Source: Edaphochlamys debaryana (taxonomy: Eukaryota > Chlorophyta > Chlorophyceae > Chlamydomonadales). Taken from it: a DNA stretch of 64,000 nt. Below, piece by piece: positions 50,726-62,056 of this stretch. Both the position numbers and the translations under genes were made by a program. The stretch is taken from assembly GCA_016858145.1 (NCBI GenBank), contig JAEHOE010000081.1:496001-560000 (forward strand), read 5' to 3'. The notes beneath the pieces were generated by a model. It saw nothing but the letters and a program-made list of their open reading frames with translations. It did no database searches and was not told the DNA's origin. Each line of letters opens with the position of its first letter. Within the stretch, counting starts at the first letter, position 1.

Positions 50726-53700
50726 TTACTTGCGGTCAACACGGACCAGCTCAATGTCGAACAGGAGCGTTTTGTCGATCATACCTGGGGCGGGTTGATG
50801 GGGGTGGTGGGGGTGGACGTCAAGGGTCCGCCGAGGGGTTGGTCTACGAGGACCGGTGCCCGGCCCCTGCGCCTGCCCCTGCCGTGCCCTCTGCCCAACA
50901 CCCCCGCCCACACACGGAGAGCCGCCGCAACCGACGCCCCAACACGACGAAGTCGACCCAGCTCACCCCGGTTGGAGAGCACAAAGTCGAGCGCTCGGTC
51001 GCCGGCGAAGGTGGAGGGCTTGGGCCCCAGCCTGCGCCAGTCCTCGGCCGGGTAGCCCAGCTCCACGGGCACCACGATGCGGCGGATGCCCCCGGGCTGG
51101 AGGGGGAAGGGAGGGGAAATGGAGGAGGAAGGGGAGGGGGAAAGGGGGGGGGGGGGTGATTTTCTGACAAACTGGAGAACGGAAGGAGTGTAGGAGCGGC
51201 AGCCAGCGAGCCCGATGCGCACCGATGTCCAGAGCGAAAGGTCCGACCTCCGAGCGGCGACTAGAGAGCGTAGGCAGCTGCGCTGAGTGGCGTAGTCTAG
51301 AGCAGCTAGGCTAGAGTAATTGTGGTGGAGAGTATGTGGTGGTAACCACCTGCATGCCCCTCCCCCCGTTTCCCCAAGGCCGCACGCGCCCGCATGCCTC
51401 TCCCCTCCTTCCCGCTCCTCTGCAACCCACCCCTCCTTCCCGACCCTCTGCCGCCCTCCCCCCTCCCCCCTCCTCCCACCTTCCGCCACCTTCATACCCG
51501 ACACCGCCTCCTCAAAGCCGCACGCGCCCGCATGCCCCTCCCCTCCTTCCCGCTCCCCTGCCTCCCCCTCCCCCCAGGCTCTGCAACAAACGCTCCCTTC
51601 CCCCCACCTTCATGCCAGACACCGCCTCCTCAAAGCCGGGGATGACCTTGCCCTCGCCCAACACGAAGCGGTAGAAATCTGGGGTGGGGGCCGAGTCAGA
51701 CGAGTGATCAAACATGGGGCGAGGGGGTGGGCGGGCAATGGATGCCGGCACAGTGCATGTGCAGGCATGGAGGAGGGCGATGGGGCGTGCGCGTGCGACA
51801 CGGCGGCAGCACACGGAGCAGAGGGGGGCCCCGAGCGGCACCCACCCACCCACTCACCCTTGTCGCCAGCAAAGGAGCTGCCCTTGGGCTGCGGGGCAAA
51901 GGTTGGAGCGGGATTCTCGAGAATGGAGCACGGAGAACCGAGACTTGAACGAAGGGCCATCAATCCCACGAACTTTTAGGCTCGGCGCAATCGCTCCGCC
52001 TCATGCTCCTGGCGTACCTTGTTTCGTGCCTCAAAGGGTCGCCCGTAGTACCCAATGGTGTAGCCTGCGCAGGAGGAGCGAAAGAGAAAAGTGCAGGTCA
52101 TGGCCGCGTAGGTGAGGGAGCACAGAGGCATGGAGCAGCGGCGGGCGAAGTGAGCAGGTGGCAGGGTGGGGGCAGGGAGCGCGGCTACCGGCTGAGCCAC
52201 GATCACCTACGCCGTCCCAGTCCATTCGTTCCTCCGTTCCAGTCCATCGACCCCGTTCTCCGTCACCCAAGCCCAGCCCTTCCCGCCATCCCCAAGCAGC
52301 CTGCAGCGAGAGCCGCCATTCCTCCCCTGCCCCGTCCCTTCCCTGCCCCCTGCCCCCTCACCGTCCCTTTCCCCCGCTCCTCCCCTCCCCTTCCTCCCTC
52401 CCCTGACCCCTCACCGTCCCAGTCCACGATGCACAGGTCGCCCGGCTGGGGGGACTCGCCGTCACCCGCCTTGAGGTCCTGGGGGGGGGGGACAGGTGCC
52501 GGTAGGGGGCGGGAGGGAGGGATCAGGGAGAGAGATGAGCGGAGGGAGGACAATAGCGCCTCCCATCCGAGGGCGCAGCACATCGCAGCCTGCAGCCGCT
52601 ACTGAAGGCCCTCAGCGTCGATGCCTCAAGCGTCCGCCCGGTCTGTACATCGCTGCCGCCGCGGCATGCGTGCATGGTACGAACTTGAGGCGGAATGCAC
52701 TTGTGCAGCCGCCCCTGAAGTACGCGGACCCCGTGTCGTACCTGGTACTGCAGGCCCGACTCCGTCTCGGTGTAGTCCTTGTACCTGTACGACAGGGCGG
52801 GCGTGTGCTGCGGTGGGCTCCCACTCCAGGCCCATTCCTGTCCCTGTGCTCTTGTGCCTGGGTGGGCGATTCGAGGCAGAGGCCCTCCATCGACCCCCAT
52901 CCTGTGCCCTGCGCGGCACTGGCCTAGGGCCTCAACCACCTCGCCTAGGAACACACGTCTGCCCTTGCGGAGCGCGCCCTTGCCGGGATCCAGGTACAAA
53001 CCCTCAGAATGTTATCCTGGTGCAAAACCCCCAAGGCTAAGGTCCTCGTGATGAGGGGACACTGGCGCAAACCCCCTTGGTACACCCCTCCCCGCCGCCG
53101 GGTCTCCTGATGCCAAACCCCCGTTGGTAATCCCCCCCACCCAATCCTCCGCCCCCCTGATGTGAGTTGCCCCCCGCAGCAGCAGTCCCTCATCGCACCG
53201 CATACGGGGCTTGCCGTAGTCCTTGCCCTGCGTACGGCACAGGGGGAGCCGCAGTTAGGGCAATAAAACTGAACGGCATCGCGCCCCCGCCTCAAGTACA
53301 GCGCGATACCGCCCACGTCTGCCACTAGTTTTGCTGCGAGCCCCCTTCCCCGCCACTGACCGCCCTTCCCTCCTCCCCATCGAGTCCCCTCCCCCCCTTC
53401 GAGAGCGTCCAAGGGGTCTACGCCCATCCGACGCGAGGCCATATGCAAACCCCGAGGAATCCCCCCCTCAAGCCTGCCCCAAAGCCTACATGAGGCCCCC
53501 CTGCCCAAGTGCTTGTGCCCAAAGCCTGTCCCATCCACTCCCAAAGCCTACCCCCCCTCTTCTCCACCTTGCATGCGAACAACGAACAATCCGTGCCCCA
53601 CCCCTCCATAGCAATTCACCGGAACGCCCCCACCTTGAGGGCGTCCATGGGCTCATACTTGGAGATGCCCTCGGTGGCCCGGGAGGGGGCGGGGAGGCCC

Positions 53701-53751
53701 GCGCCCGCAGCGGCCGGCAGCAGCAGCGCCGCACCGGCCAGCAGGGAGCGC
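50726..53751 (-). CDS. thylakoid-lumen-type FKBP peptidyl-prolyl isomerase (9 exons seen; first exon unresolved)
   Basis: Exons 53634-53751, 53199-53227, 52742-52784, 52415-52478, 52018-52064, 51856-51886, 51608-51678, 50967-51096 and 50726-50784 join in phase (196 residues plus an unseen N-terminus). The first seen exon gives RSLLAGAALLLPAAAGAGL then PSRATEG, a lumen-type hydrophobic signal with a likely A-x-A-like cleavage. Then come KYEPMDALK, DYGKPRM, ESGLQYQ, GYTIGYYGRPFEARNK, KVIPGFEEAVSGMK, RRIVVPVELGYP and TLLFDIELV. The order and wording match plant chloroplast FKBPs of the FKBP18/FKBP16 type. Residue changes from FKBP12 (FE for FD, F for the binding-site W) suggest weak isomerase activity. 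The start codon lies right of 53760; a Ser/Arg-rich frame at 54480-54611 is a candidate transit peptide but I cannot connect it. Confidence 0.82.
51490..51519 (-). repeat. intronic partial copy of FKBP exon 3' end with donor
   Basis: 28 of 30 bp match 51608-51637 (encoding FEEAVSGMK), including AAG|GTGG. The ~115-bp unit continues with a shared purine-rich stretch and a third, exon-less copy near 51365-51425, so it is a tandem array across the splice site. Confidence 0.8.
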
Positions 53752-53759
53752 CTGGGGGC

Positions 53760-55170
53760 GGGGCGGGGTCGGGAGGGGTGGCGAGGGGGTGATCTTTGAC
53801 GAGTTGGAAGCTGAGAAGAGAGAGGTGGTGGCGAGGGGGTTGCAGTGCAAGCGTGGGTGGGTGGGTGGGTGGGTGGGAGGACGTGGGTGCTAGGCGCCTG
53901 GCGGACCGGTGATTGAGGATTCGAGGATTCGAGGGAGGCTGTCCTCTCTGCCTCTCTGCGCCTTTGCCTAACGGACCAACGCCGCGCCCTCCCGCCTTGC
54001 AGTTTGCGCTAGGCCGCCGGGCCGGCCAAGGGGCATCTAGGCTGGGGGACTGTCAGGGGACTGGTAGCTACCAGGTGGGGGCTTCCTAGATGTTGAGCAG
54101 CAGCCGAAGCCCAGGGACTGAAGGGTGGTCCGGAACCGGAACTGTGAGATCAGCGGCGGGCGATGGCTGCCAGAGGTGCCCCTCCCATGCGGCGGCACAC
54201 CGGCTGCACGACGCCACGCGGCAACTCGCCCCACCCCCGCAAGAGTCCCGGGCCCGCATGTGGGTGTTCAGGGCTTTTGGACACTCTACCAGGCCCTCCC
54301 TTCCCATGTACCAGCCCCTCCCTTCCCACATACACGAGCACGACAGGCGGCCAACGCAGCTGGGGACTCGGCACGGCTGGTCGGGACGTCTGTGCTAGGA
54401 GAGTTTCGGCTTGCACGCCTTGCAGACTCTCCCCTTGACTTGCTGCCATATATCTACTCACGCACCTGGCCATGGTGTGGCTGGGCTCCTCGCGCGGGCT
54501 TGCGGCCGCGACGCAGTGCATGCGCGCGGCAGGACGCGCGGAGCTGCTCCCGAAGGCGCCACGCCGCGTCTGCGATCGCGTCTGTTGCCGCATTGTGATG
54601 CGCGACTGCATGCTTACGACCGTAGGCCCTAGCCCAGCGGGGGCGAGCGAGGGGCGAGCGAGGGGTGCAAGCCGAGGGCACGCCGGCAGTGCCTATGGTC
54701 TGATGTGCTGTGCGTGTATGCAAGAAAAAGTAGTTCGACGAGAGACAGTACTCGGAGCGCGATGGCGTGGCAGCGTGGACGTGGCATCGGTTCGCTTTTT
54801 GCTCCCTTGCAACTCGCTTCGTTTTTGCTGGCCCAACCGTGCCGTCTAAACCACCCCTGTATAGGAGCAATCGCCTACGCATTCACGTGTGTTCAGCTCG
54901 CTCGGAAGACTTGCCGCTCCAGAGCTGCTCGAGGCTGCCCTCGTCCGCTCCTGAACCTAGCTACCTCTCCAAGAGCTCGCTTACATCATTTAGAACCATT
55001 TGGTACCAACGCTAAAGCTTCGTGCTACAGGAGGACACGACCAAACCAGTTCTGCAGCAGTCTCGTCAACTCCAGAGGGGCTTCCCTATAGCTGTTCCAT
55101 GGCAGGGCCAGTGCCCTGTAGACCATAGAGCTCTAGGCGAGGCCCGCCCAACGCTAAGCTGGGCTATGGG
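53760..55170. promoter_or_regulatory. divergent upstream region of FKBP and Raf-like kinase
   Basis: FKBP is read leftward and the kinase rightward from here. It should hold both promoters and the FKBP first exon(s). A gtgggtgggtgg run near 53855-53880 is low complexity. No further coding support. Confidence 0.4.
53772..53813 (+). repeat. short dispersed intron repeat, copy A (FKBP intron)
   Basis: About 36 of 42 bp match 57210-57251 in the Raf-like kinase, both reading gatctttgacgagtt on the plus strand although the two genes face opposite ways. Confidence 0.6.
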
Positions 55171-58100
55171 ATGCAGCCCCTGTGGAAGGGCGTGCTTTCC
55201 CTGCTCGGCGACGGGCATAGCAGCCCGCTGCCGACGCACTACAAGTTCAGCGCTCGACCGGTGCTGCTCCAGGACCTGGAAGGCGGAGGCCCGGGGAGCC
55301 CAGGCTTTGCTGAGGCGGAGGATGTGCAGAACGACCAGCAGGAGCCTGGGCCCGCGCGCCGGCGCTCGCTGTCTGCGGGCGGTATGTCCAACATCGACTC
55401 AGGCGGCGGGCGCGATGGCGGTAAGGCCAGCGTTGCCCTTACGCTGGACCTAGACACGCACGTGCAGCCCAGCGGGCCCAGCGGGACAGCGCCCCAGCCA
55501 GGCGCAGGTCCGCAGCTCTGGAAGCGAGCCTCCATCGGGACAGTGTCGCCCGTGGAGGACGCTCCAGGCGCCTCGACAGCCCCAGGGGGGCCCGCAGCCG
55601 CGCCTTCCCCACCCCTCCGGCTCTCGGACTACATGCAAACCTCGACGTCGGACCAGGCAGACGCAACAGCCGAGCTCAGGGCGTCTGGGCCCGACGTACG
55701 GAAACCGCCCCAAGGCGGCACCGGTGCCGGGGCCCACGGGGCTGTCGGCAAGCGGCCGCCTCACCACCACGCCCCCAACCTGCCGCCCAACGGGGCCTTG
55801 TTGGGGGGGCTCTACGCGCCAGGCGTGTTCCAGGTGCGTCTCGCCGTGCGCCGTGCTGCGTGGCTTGACTGGTGGTGGCACGAGCGGCAGATGGGGCGGG
55901 CATGGAGGGAGCGAGATCCGTCGGGGCGAGGGGATGCGAGCACCTTGGCGAGAATGGCGAACCCGGAGCCACGCGGCTGAACCGGGAAGCTCCCCGCGTT
56001 GCGCCCGGGACCCATGCCGTCCCCGAGTCAGTACCGTAGCCTGTGCCAGAGGGGGATGAACGCTTAGACCGCATGCCGTGAGGGTTGCCTGGGGTAGCGG
56101 AGCTGCTGCCCTCGGCATTTTCGTTGGGTTCTGCCTCGGGGGCCCACGCGGCGACCGGCGAGACCAACATGGCCTCGGCGGACGCCGCAGAGGCGCGCCG
56201 TGCGGCGGAGATGCATAACCGGAGCCCTCTCGCACCGAGGCCGGAAGTAGCTCCAGCCATAGAAACGGTAACCTCTACCGAACTCGGCTGCCCTTTACCT
56301 GCACTCCGTCTGCCCTTCCTCGCCCTCGCCGCCCTCCGCCCAGGGCCACGACCTCTTCCGGCACGACTCCTATCCGCCCCCCATGGACGCAAAGGCCCTG
56401 CCGCCCGAGCTACAGCGGGGCGCATCGGCAGGTGGGGGAAGGGCGGGATTGGTGGGGGAGCAGGAGGTTTGGAACTCTTGGAAGGACAGCGCAGGGGGCT
56501 TACGTGCAGGTCGTCGAACGGGGCTGCCGGCTTGCACCCGCCTGCAACCCGACCCCTTCCTCCGCTCTCCCCGGGACCCACAGGCAACCGCGGGCCCCCT
56601 CTGGCCAAATTCGAGGACCTCCGCTTCGTGCAGCAGATTGGGGAGGGCGGCTTCGGGCGGGTCTACTACGGATACTGGAAGGTGGGCGGTGTGAGGGCAC
56701 AAAGCCCTGGCGCCGGGTGAGGGTGCACAGTGCGGTGGTCCAGCTGTCGGCGCGTACGGCCCCACTGTACCCGCGCCTCAGCGCCAGAGTGGACCCATCC
56801 AGCTGCCTGCCTCCCCTCCGCACAGCCTCCATAGCATAGCCTCGTGCCGCTGGAAGGGGGCAGGCGAAGGGGAGGGGCACCCGCCTCTTTTCATCCTACT
56901 GCCCATCCTGCTGCCTGCCTACCCTCCCCTCAGCCTCCGCCTGTCTCATGGTCTGCCCTTCATCCGTCCTTTTCCCCGTCCCCCTTCCCCTGGCGTCGGC
57001 GCGATCCCGCTCAGCAACAAACACTCCCCCTTTCCCCGCTCTTCCCTTCCTCCCCTCCCAGGGCCAGCGTGTGGCCATCAAGCTGGCGCACCCCAACGGC
57101 GGCGAGGACCTGGAGGCGCTGGTGCGGGAGTTCAGCCGCGAGGTGGCGGCCATGAGCGCACTGCCGCCGCACAGGAGTGAGCGGGGGAGGGGTGGGAGAG
57201 GGGGGGCAGGGAGGGGTGGAAAGGGGGCGATCTTTGACGAGTTAGAGGTTGGAAAGGGGGAGCAGGGGTGGGGTTGATGCAGTGAGCGCCTGCTGGGGGT
57301 CACCTCCTGGGGGTCAGGGGGGGAAAGGGTGAAACGCGGGGCGCAGGGACGGTGCGTGGGGGGAGCCAGGCGGAGCGTGAACGAGGGTGAATATTTGATG
57401 CTTGGACGCAAGGCTGCTTGGCCCTACCTAGCTTGGAAGACTAGGGTCGCCAGCAGCGGGCGAACAGCCAGCCAGCCATGCCCACTTGACGCGCTGTCCC
57501 CGCCCCTACCCTTCTCTCCCGCTCCCTTCCGCTCTGCTCTGACTGCCCCTGCCCGCCCTCCCGCCTCCCTTCACCCCGCGCCTTATCCCCACCCCCAGAC
57601 GTGCTCCAGCTGCTCGCCGCCTGCACGGAGCCGCCCGCTCTGGCCCTGGTGACCGACTACTGCGCCGCCGGCTCCCTCTACCAGCTGCTGCACGGCCAGC
57701 GGCCGGGGGGGCACCCGCCGCCCTGGCCGCAGCTGCTCGCGATATGCCTGGGCGTGGCGCAGGTGGGGGAGCAGGAGGGGGGAAGGTGGGGAGGAAAACT
57801 TGCGGCTGCGTGGGCGGTGTGGCGCCGACTGGCCAGTTGCCGGGCTGCTCTTACAGCGGTCCCCTTCCTCCCCCAGGGCATGGCCTGGCTGCACCGCCAC
57901 TCCATCCTGCACCGCGACCTCAAGTCCGCCAACATCCTGTTGGACAACGGAGGGAACGCAAAGATCGCGGACTTCGGGCTGGCCAAGATCTACTCGGGCA
58001 AGGCGGTGAGCAGGGGGGCCCTTCCAACCGGTCAGCGGGGGCAAGGGAGGCGGCAAGGGAGGGGTGGAACGTGAGGGCCCTTTCGAGGGCGGAGTGCTGG

Positions 58101-59538
58101 CCGTGGCTGCAGTGCTCGCTGCCGCTGAGCTTGCTCACAGACGCCAGCCCACGCGCAGAGTAACCTTGCACGGCTGCCGCCGTCACCATCCCCTCCCTCC
58201 TGCCGATCTATCTCCCACCTCGCACTCATCCCTATCCTCCGGCCCCTCCCCGCTGCCCCCTCCCCCCTCTTCCCTCCTCTCAGCAGGTGCTCACGGGCGG
58301 TCTGGGCACGTACCAGTGGGCGGCACCCGAGGTGCTGGCACACCAGCGGTACAGCGAGAAGGCGGACGTGTACAGGTGGGGGGGAAGGAGGGAGAGGGGT
58401 GGGTGTAGGGGGGGGCCGTGGGGGAGGGCGGGCCGGGGGAGGCAGAGGACGGGCGGGCGGAGGAGGCGATCGAGGTTGTACAGGTCGGGTCATTGCATAT
58501 GCATAGCGCTAGGTTGGTGTGGGGCCCTGGCAAGACGGCACGCGTGCGCCGCGGCCCTGCCCACCACGCCCCTCTTGACCCCCGCACGCCCGTCTGCTGC
58601 CCCGGCCCCCTCGCAGCTACGGCGTCGTGCTGTGGGAGTGCCTGACGCGGGCGCTGCCGTACCATGTGAGCACGGCGCCAAGATGACAGGGGGAGGGATG
58701 CTAGCTGTTTGCATGGCACGCTGTCACCTCTGCTCGCGACCTCTCCGCTCCCGAACCCTGACGTCCCCTCGTCTTCTCTCTTCGGCTCTCCCACCTGACA
58801 TTTCCGCTCATCCCCCCCCCCTGACAGGGCATGACTGCCATCCAGGCGGCGGTGGGGGTGGTGAACCACGGCCTGCGCCCCGAGATCCCCCGCGGCACGC
58901 CCCCGGCGGTCGCGGACCTCGTCAAGGCCTGCTGGGCCGCCATCCCCGACCAGCGGCCCTCCTTCGCACAGATAGAGGCGCAAGTCTCTTCGCTGTTGGA
59001 GCAAGCCCGGTCGGCGTCTTCCTCTGGCGGCGGCGCGCAGCAGAGCACCTCGGGCGGCGGCTCCGTGGCTTCTCCTGTGCTCTCGCCCGGGCCCTCGCCG
59101 CCGCTGCACGCGCCAGGCGTGCACGGGCCCCTCGGGGCCCCGGCGGGGCCCGGGCCGGGCCCGGGCACGCCGCGGACCGGAGGCACGGGCGCCGGCGCGG
59201 GCATGTTTGGAGGCAGCGGCGGCGGCGCATCGGCCGGGGCCGACTGGCCGGGTGCTGCGGGCTGTGCGGGGTTGGGCGGCGCGGGGTCGGGGCTGGGGCC
59301 GGGGATAGGGCCCTTGGGCGCGGGGGCGCGGCCGGGCGGCGGGGCGACGGGGAATGGCATAACCATAGCGGTGGCGCTGCCCATGATCCCCCAGCTCGGA
59401 GGTGGCGGCGGCGGGGGTGGCGGAGGAGGGGGCGGCGGCGGCGGGGGAGGGCCGCCGGCGGGCCGAGGCGCCGGGCCGCTGCCGCCGCTGATGCCAGCGG
59501 CGCATGCGGTGGCGGCAACGGGCGGCTCCGCCGTCTGA
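55171..59538 (+). CDS. Raf-like (TKL) protein kinase (9 exons)
   Basis: Exons 55171-55833, 56344-56431, 56584-56681, 57062-57176, 57599-57762, 57877-58005, 58284-58375, 58617-58665 and 58828-59538 give 702 residues with matching phases. Residues 1-250 are a Ser/Pro/Gly-rich leader. The kinase domain runs 260-530: glycine loop IGEGGFGRV (G270-G275), K290 in VAIK, E310, HRDLKSAN (D390, N395), DFG 408-410, TYQWAAPE (APE 433-435). [11 protein letters not shown] and the conserved Arg of DQRPSF complete it. All catalytic residues are present. The last ~170 residues are Gly/Pro/Ala-rich with a long Gly run. The exon-7 acceptor is cagcag, so Gln420 may be optional. HRDLKSAN and GTYQWAAPE place it among MAPKKK-like TKL kinases common in plants and algae. 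The first exon could have a further upstream partner. Confidence 0.85.
57210..57251 (+). repeat. short dispersed intron repeat, copy B (kinase intron 4)
   Basis: Partner of 53772-53813. Here it lies just after the 5' splice site of intron 4, in sense orientation. Confidence 0.6.
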
Positions 59539-62056
59539 CGCACGCAACCCTCGACGGCGCCCGAGCAGCCTTCATTGACCGAAACCTGGAGGCGGCGGAG
59601 CCCGGCATGCGGGGGGGGCCTACAGGCGCGGGTGGTATGCCCAAGGGCGTCTCCTGGCGTTCGGAGGTCGTTCACGTCTGGCGCAGCCGGACCACAGCGC
59701 CCGTGCTGCCTGCGGTCTTTGCCTCGCGCAGCCTGTTGTGACGGCTGCAATTGCGGGGTTTGCGGCGGCAGGAGCAGGCCCCAACCCGTGTCTACGGCCG
59801 TACTGGGATGGCTTGGGCAGCAGTGCGTGAAGCGGTAAACCGCTTGGCGGATAGTGCGGCGCGTACAGCTGCATGCCTCGGGGGCTCCGCATGACCTTCT
59901 CTTCATGTACAACAGCTAGATCTGTTCGTAGGGCGCATGTTGCGCGACCTGACGGGCTTCGTCTTGGGGGCGCTGGTCGTCGCTGTGTGCAATGCTAGAC
60001 TCTATCTCCTAGCTACCGACGAGAGAGCCAAGAGCCATAAATCTTTGGGCCGGACGTTCATGCTTCTTGCCGACATCGCAAACGCAGTTCAGCGCTTGGG
60101 AAGCGGCTTCGTCTGCATTGATGCGCAGGGCGGGGGCCCGATGGTGGATAGGGTAATGCGATAGGCCAGTGTTGCAGGCATAGTAAGGGAGCTGCGGAGT
60201 CTGGGGTATGTTAGTCGTACGGTGTTGTACGAGCCATACGTCGTACGGCAGCGTCCATGTGGTTTACACGCTGCTGTCGGACTCGGGGAATGCACGATGG
60301 CCGTACCTCGCTCGCGCGTTGATGGAGGGGCCGGTGTGGTGTTGACGTGTGCAGGGCTTGTGGTGGCTGGTGGATGGGGACGGCATGGGAGGGTGGATGC
60401 GTTCCCTTGCTGCGCGGGTGTGCCGGTGCCTGTATCAGGCCGTAGGGTGAGGGGTGCGGAGCGAGGAGGGAGCAGGCCGCAGTCGTTGTGCCTCGCATCA
60501 ATAGCTTCAGTTGCGTTCCGTTGAGTTACTGCCACGCACGCTCAGCTATCAAGGCGGGCTGAGTAAGGGCAGCGAGTCGGGGTCTATATATATAGACCTC
60601 TGCGAGGGTTTCGTGGTGATACGGTATGGCGTCAGGACGGAGAGGGTAGGTGGAAGGGCTGGTCTGGGGAGGTCATGCATGGGCCGAGGGCAGATGTGTG
60701 CATGGGGGCCAGCTGGGTGATAGGTAGGCCAAATCACGCGTGTGGGCGAGATGAGCCGAGAGGAGTGTTGAAGACTGATGGCGTCGGACGCGTGGGGCCT
60801 GATGCGTGGGACAAGGCAGGCATGTAGTATGTGCAACCCCGCATGCACTCCATGCAGATGACTGCTGCTGTTCCCTCTCGATCCCCGTTTCTCATTCCCT
60901 CTCGATGCGTCGATCTGCAGCGCGTTTATTTCAAGGCCTTCATGCGCAAGGGCCGCAGTCGACTGCTCTTTCCGGCTCTATCAGACCGGCTCCCCTCGTG
61001 CGCTGTGGGTGCAAAGCGGGGCCGAAGATCAGGGGACGCACCTTACCAAGCTCCTGAAATCCCCACACGCGTGCTCGGGTGCGTCCCCGGGCGTCCCACC
61101 GCTTATACACCAGTACTCCGCCGCCCCCCCAACCACCATCGCGCATACCTCGGAACGGTCTCCACTCCCCCCCCAAGCAGCGGCCACAGACTGCACCCCT
61201 GCAACCTCCGCCCCGCAACGCCCGCCGCGTCTCCCCACGCCGCTTGAGCCCCCCGGCATCGGACTGCCAAGGCATGCCTGTTCACATGACACATCTCGAT
61301 GATTCGATAGTGCACTTATCCCTCCCAACAACTACCCAGCACTTCCCGCCCGCCCAACGCAACGGCCATTAGCACAGCAGCCCCCGCAACACATCACATT
61401 ACGGAGACTGTCCTCTGAGCCGTACGCGTCCAACCCCCCTCCAACCCCCAATACGCCCGCCGGCACAGGAGCTGCACCCCATGCCCCGCAAGGCCCCTCA
61501 AGGCCCCGAACAGCGGCTGAAGGCTGGCCCCGGCCCCGCATGTCGCAAGAGAGTGCGCCCTCCGCCCGCAGGCCCCCGGCCCGTTGCCCCCCCTTGCAGC
61601 GGTCGGAGCGCCCCGGGCACTCCCCCCTCGCCTACGGTGCGGCAAGGAACGCGCCCCGGGTACTGGACTCGCCAACGGCGCGGGAGGGAGCGCTCCGAGC
61701 CAAAGCGCACCGCCCGGCAGCGGGCAGGCCGCCGTAGGGAGCGCTTGGGCCCCCGGACACCCCGGCCGTGCATGCCCGGGACCTGACAGCTGCACACCCA
61801 TCCGAGGCACGCCATCCAGACCAGCCGCCGCAGGCTCCATGCGCCGCACGTGCGCCGTACTCCATGTGCTGCCGCGCGCCGTACGTGCGCCGTACTGCTG
61901 CCGTGCGCCGTACTCCGGGCCGCTGCACGCTCCAGCAGCCTGCCGCTTGCGCCGTGGGCCGCCCAGGCCGCCGCCCCGCACTCCGCATCCCGCCCTCACG
62001 GCCAAACCGCGGCACCCGAGGGCCGCTTGCCTACGGCATTCCGCCGCCCGCTCCGC
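59539..62056. other. convergent intergenic region between kinase and TOM20 genes; no gene seen
   Basis: Probably two long 3' UTRs and spacer. It holds a tatatata stretch near 60584 and, at about 61845-61925, several copies of gcgccgtac in tandem-like order. A 75-codon ORF at 59937 (MLRDLTGFVLGALVV) has no homologue I recognise. Confidence 0.4.

Noticed and set aside
54037..54234. Minus-strand ORF as FKBP first exon
   Set aside because: No donor with the required phase 2 was found and it lacks a convincing transit peptide; left unresolved.
59937..60164. 75-codon ORF with a hydrophobic start
   Set aside because: Lies in the probable 3' UTR of the kinase; no homologue or splice context supports it.
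61845..61925. Cluster of gcgccgtac units as a possible CRISPR-like or regulatory array
   Set aside because: Units are irregular, with no unique spacers; simple GC-rich repeat in intergenic DNA.
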